DNA of 54,192 bases from Gemmatimonadales bacterium (GTDB taxonomy: Bacteria; Gemmatimonadota; Gemmatimonadetes; Palauibacterales; Palauibacteraceae). Under the pieces are notes generated by a model that was not told the DNA's origin, did no database searches, and was given only the letters and a program-made list of their open reading frames with translations. A program made the position numbers and the translations under genes. The stretch is from contig VXMR01000130.1 of assembly GCA_009841005.1 (NCBI GenBank), positions 1 through 54,192 of the forward strand, in the 5' to 3' direction. Below are positions 51,649 to 54,192 of the stretch, in pieces (within the stretch, counting starts at the first letter, position 1; every line of letters begins with the position of its first letter).

Positions 51649-52755
51649 ATGAAGCGCCAGGGTGGGCGGGCCGGAGCGGCCGGGCTGCTGGTTGCGGTCT
51701 CGTTCGCGGGCGTGGTACCCGTCGTGTCCGCGCAGGAGGCGCATGCGGGCCACGCCGGGTCGCCGGAAGGGGGCCGGCCGACGACGTCGACGGCGAGCAT
51801 CCGGGTCGTCGATGATCCGGAACGCAAGGAACTCGCGGTCATCCTGGGGCCGATCGACCTCCCCGCCCATTCATCCCACCACATGGCCCAGCTGCCCGTG
51901 CAGGAAGGCACCGTCCCCTTCGACCTGACGATCCGGGGCTATCGCACCCACATCATCGATGGCCACGGCGCGCCGGTGCCGCGCGTCGTCCTGCATCACA
52001 TGAACCTGCTCGATCCGGGGCGGCGGGAGCTGTTCCTGCCGATCATGCTGCGGGTTCTGGCGGCGAGCCATGAGACGCGGCCCGTGAGCTTCCCCGGCTG
52101 GCTGTTCGGCATTCCGATGAAGGGCGGTTCGAGATTCCTCGCGCTCACCATGCTGCACAATCCGACGGAAGCGGACTACGAGGGCGTCACCGTCCACCTG
52201 ACGCTCGAGTACGAGCGCCTCGCCCGCCTCCCCGTCTACCCGGTGGCGCCGTTCCATCTCGACGCGATGTACCCCGAGGTCTCCGCGACGAAAGCCTGGG
52301 ACCTTCCGCCCGGCCATTCGGTCAAGACATGGGACGCGAGTCCGGCGATCCGCGGGCTCATCATCGGTCTCGGCGGTCATCTCCACGCGCACGCGTCCCG
52401 GCTCCGCTTCGAGAATCTGTCGACGGGCGACGTACTGTACGACATCCGGCCCAGGCTCGATGCGGATGGCCACGTCGTGGACATCCCGGCACTCCTGCAC
52501 AGGGGGCGGGGCGTGGGCGCGCTCGTCGTCCCGGAACACCGGTACCGGATCACCGTCGAGTACCGAAACCCGTTCGATACGGTGATCGAGGACGGCGGCA
52601 TGGGTTCGATCGCCGGCGCCTTAATCCCGCTGGAGGACTGGCCCGCCGCGAATCCCCGGGAGGCGCTATTCGCCGCCGACTACGACTGGGTCGTCCGCAG
52701 TCAGGTCGAACACGGGGCCGTGCACGAAGGCCACGGCAAGCCCGCCGGGCGCTGA
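51649..52755 (+). CDS. exported His-rich protein with PHM/DBM-like copper motifs
   Basis: A 368-residue protein with a signal peptide (1-28). Histidines are grouped: AHAGHAG near the mature N-terminus, HSSHHM near 83, VVLHHMNLL at 114-122 and GGHLHAHA at 242-249. The HHM followed later by an H-x-H stretch recalls the copper sites of peptidylglycine/dopamine monooxygenase-type proteins (HHM, then H-x-H), but I cannot confirm the fold. DUF-type metal-binding proteins are an alternative. It ends in HGAVHEGHGK. It is probably periplasmic. It is convergent with the amidohydrolase at the window end (29-base gap). The ATG has only a weak GGA upstream. Confidence 0.6.
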   Translation: MKRQGGRAGAAGLLVAVSFAGVVPVVSAQEAHAGHAGSPEGGRPTTSTASIRVVDDPERKELAVILGPIDLPAHSSHHMAQLPVQEGTVPFDLTIRGYRTHIIDGHGAPVPRVVLHHMNLLDPGRRELFLPIMLRVLAASHETRPVSFPGWLFGIPMKGGSRFLALTMLHNPTEADYEGVTVHLTLEYERLARLPVYPVAPFHLDAMYPEVSATKAWDLPPGHSVKTWDASPAIRGLIIGLGGHLHAHASRLRFENLSTGDVLYDIRPRLDADGHVVDIPALLHRGRGVGALVVPEHRYRITVEYRNPFDTVIEDGGMGSIAGALIPLEDWPAANPREALFAADYDWVVRSQVEHGAVHEGHGKPAGR

Positions 52756-52784
52756 CGCCCGTCCGACCCACCGCGGCGCGCCGC

Positions 52785-54192
52785 TCAGCTCCCCCGGCTG
52801 TACTCTGTGCGACCGCCGATGATCGTGTAGTCCACCACGGTCTCAAGGATCTCGTCCGCGGGAATCGTGAGGATGTCCCGGGACAGGACGGTGATGTCCG
52901 CCAGCTTCCCGACTTCCAGCGTCCCCTTGAGGTTTTCCTCGAACGCGGCGTACGCGTTGGCCCACGTATAGGAACGCAGCGCCTCCTCGCGCGTCATCGC
53001 CTGCTCCTCGAAGAAGGTCTCGCCACCCTCAATCACCCGGGTGACCGTGCAGTGGAAGCTCGCGAGCGGGTCCGCGTCCTCGACCGGGACATCCGTGCCG
53101 TTCGTCACGATGACGCCGGCCCGTATGAGGTCCCGCCACACGTAGGCGCCCGAGCGCGCCCGGCCCGGCCCGAGCCGGAGGATGATCCAGGGACCGTCGG
53201 AGCAGGCGTGGACGCCCTGCATGGAGGCGATGACCCCCAGCTCGGCAAAGCGCGGAATATCCGCCGGATTGACGTGCTGCGCGTGCTCGATCCGCCAGCG
53301 CAGGTCACTCGTCTCCGCGTGGTCGGCAAAGGTGCGCCCGTACAGGTCGAGCACCTCGCGGTTCGCGCGGTCGCCGATCGCATGCGTATTGACCTGATAG
53401 CCCCGCTCTATCGCGAGTCGCGCGATGCGCTCGATCTCCTCCGGCGGCGTCGTCGGCAGTCCGATGGAGGCCGGCATGTCCGAATAGGGCTCAAGCAGCC
53501 AGGCGCCGTGCGATCCGAGCGCCCCATCCGCGACTTGCTTGATCGACCGCACGGTGAGCCGATCATCCCCATATCCCACCATGTAGTAGTCGTCCAGTCG
53601 CCCCTCGAGCGTCTCCATCCCGCCCTGCAGCATCACGTAGAGCCGCACGGGCAGCGCGCCCTCGTCCGCGAGCGTCCTGAGCAGGTCCACCGTCCCGAAG
53701 CCGGAACCCGCGTCCTGAAAGCTCGTGACTCCCTTCCGAAGCAGCTCCTCGTTCGCGAGCCGCACCTGCTCGCGGGCCCGCTCCTCGCGCTCGGCCTCTG
53801 AGCGGTTCGCCTCCTCCTCGGCAAACGCCGCCCGCGCCAGGCGCTGCGCGGTCTCTCTCAGCACGCCGGTGGGTTGCCCCTCCGCGTCATGGACGATCTC
53901 GCCGCCCGGAGGGTTGGGCGTGTCGGCGTCGATCCCGGCCAACTCGAGCGCCCTCGCGTTCACGAACGAAGCGTGCCCGCTCGCATGCGTCAGAATGACC
54001 GGATTGGCGGGGCTCACCGCGCTGAGGCCGTCGTGGACCGGCTGCCCCTCGACCATCGGATCCGGCGGCTCGCTCCATTTCTCCTGGTGCCAGCCCCTGC
54101 CGCTGATCCAGGCGCCCGGTGCCGCGCTCGAGGCCGTCTCGCCCACCAGGCTGACGATGTCATCCCAGGTGTCGGCGGTCGTCAGGTCGAGG
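52785..54192 (-). CDS. amidohydrolase, YtcJ-like (N-terminus outside window)
   Basis: About 469 C-terminal residues of a metal-dependent hydrolase of the YtcJ/AepA branch. Visible are GWHQEKW, GHASFVNARALELAG, FQDAGSG, a Lys in VRSIKQVADGALG, NTHAIGDRAN, RIEHAQHV and the Asp in TNGTDVPVED. The C-terminus is complete. The N-terminal DxHxH site lies outside. Members hydrolyse N-acyl amino acids or related amides and the exact substrate is open. No signal can be assessed. Confidence 0.87.
   Translation of the reverse strand, partial: LDLTTADTWDDIVSLVGETASSAAPGAWISGRGWHQEKWSEPPDPMVEGQPVHDGLSAVSPANPVILTHASGHASFVNARALELAGIDADTPNPPGGEIVHDAEGQPTGVLRETAQRLARAAFAEEEANRSEAEREERAREQVRLANEELLRKGVTSFQDAGSGFGTVDLLRTLADEGALPVRLYVMLQGGMETLEGRLDDYYMVGYGDDRLTVRSIKQVADGALGSHGAWLLEPYSDMPASIGLPTTPPEEIERIARLAIERGYQVNTHAIGDRANREVLDLYGRTFADHAETSDLRWRIEHAQHVNPADIPRFAELGVIASMQGVHACSDGPWIILRLGPGRARSGAYVWRDLIRAGVIVTNGTDVPVEDADPLASFHCTVTRVIEGGETFFEEQAMTREEALRSYTWANAYAAFEENLKGTLEVGKLADITVLSRDILTIPADEILETVVDYTIIGGRTEYSRGS

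Noticed and set aside
1-54192. CRISPR array, tRNA, rRNA, insertion sequence or prophage
   Set aside because: No regularly spaced repeats, no tRNA-like cloverleaf or rRNA stretches, and no transposase or integrase were seen by eye; a dedicated search was not possible.

Overview
The window is 54.2 kb of very GC-rich, gene-dense bacterial chromosome. Genes are short-spaced, many start at GTG or TTG, and many neighbours overlap by 1 to 4 bases. The gene content (many exported peptidases, Big_2-type lipoproteins, PQQ dehydrogenase with cytochrome c, AddAB, outer-membrane barrels) shows a diderm heterotroph. Gemmatimonadota, possibly a marine or host-associated lineage, is my best guess; this is inference from content, since no rRNA or other marker is present. 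I saw no tRNA, rRNA, CRISPR array, insertion sequence or prophage. No stretch without a gene exceeds 300 bases; the longest is 3625-3867.

Layout. 1-5.3 kb: a truncated gamma-glutamyltransferase, thymidine kinase, an unknown membrane protein and a sphingosine-1-phosphate-lyase-like PLP enzyme on the minus strand, divergent from a sodium:solute symporter. 5.3-13.7 kb (minus): an S9 peptidase lipoprotein, a large LRR-metzincin lipoprotein, a TolB-propeller/CehA-type metallohydrolase and a Nudix-fold protein with a damaged Nudix box. 13.8-20.8 kb (plus): a membrane protein, a second S9 peptidase, a di-haem cytochrome c coupled to a PQQ dehydrogenase, and a beta-lactamase-fold hydrolase. 20.8-26.8 kb (minus): a tiny membrane protein, a third S9 peptidase lipoprotein preceded by a 49-codon ORF, a small barrel, a second metzincin lipoprotein and an M14 carboxypeptidase. 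26.9-34.3 kb: a membrane-anchored helix-hairpin-helix protein facing the addBA recombination operon. 34.4-39.6 kb: an amidohydrolase, a broken CapA-like gene and a tandem pair of beta-lactamase-fold hydrolases, the second frameshifted. 39.7-44.7 kb: a quinone-oxidoreductase-like gene, a pteridine-reductase-like SDR with folB and folK, a POTRA/barrel protein and a small barrel protein. 44.9-52.8 kb: an overlapping operon (DUF3810-like metallopeptidase, cation/proton antiporter, aminotransferase, DUF4153 protein) and two exported proteins. 52.8 kb to the end: a YtcJ-like amidohydrolase cut by the window edge.

Together the genes describe a cell that degrades proteins and peptides at or outside its envelope (three S9, two metzincin-like, one M14, gamma-glutamyltransferase, several serine and amide hydrolases), and that feeds periplasmic alcohol oxidation into the respiratory chain. 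Housekeeping functions (folate, thymidine salvage, recombination, ion homeostasis) lie between these blocks. The most unusual material is the duplicated pairing of S9 peptidase and metzincin lipoproteins, one metzincin carrying plant-type leucine-rich repeats, with a gene remnant beside the second pair.
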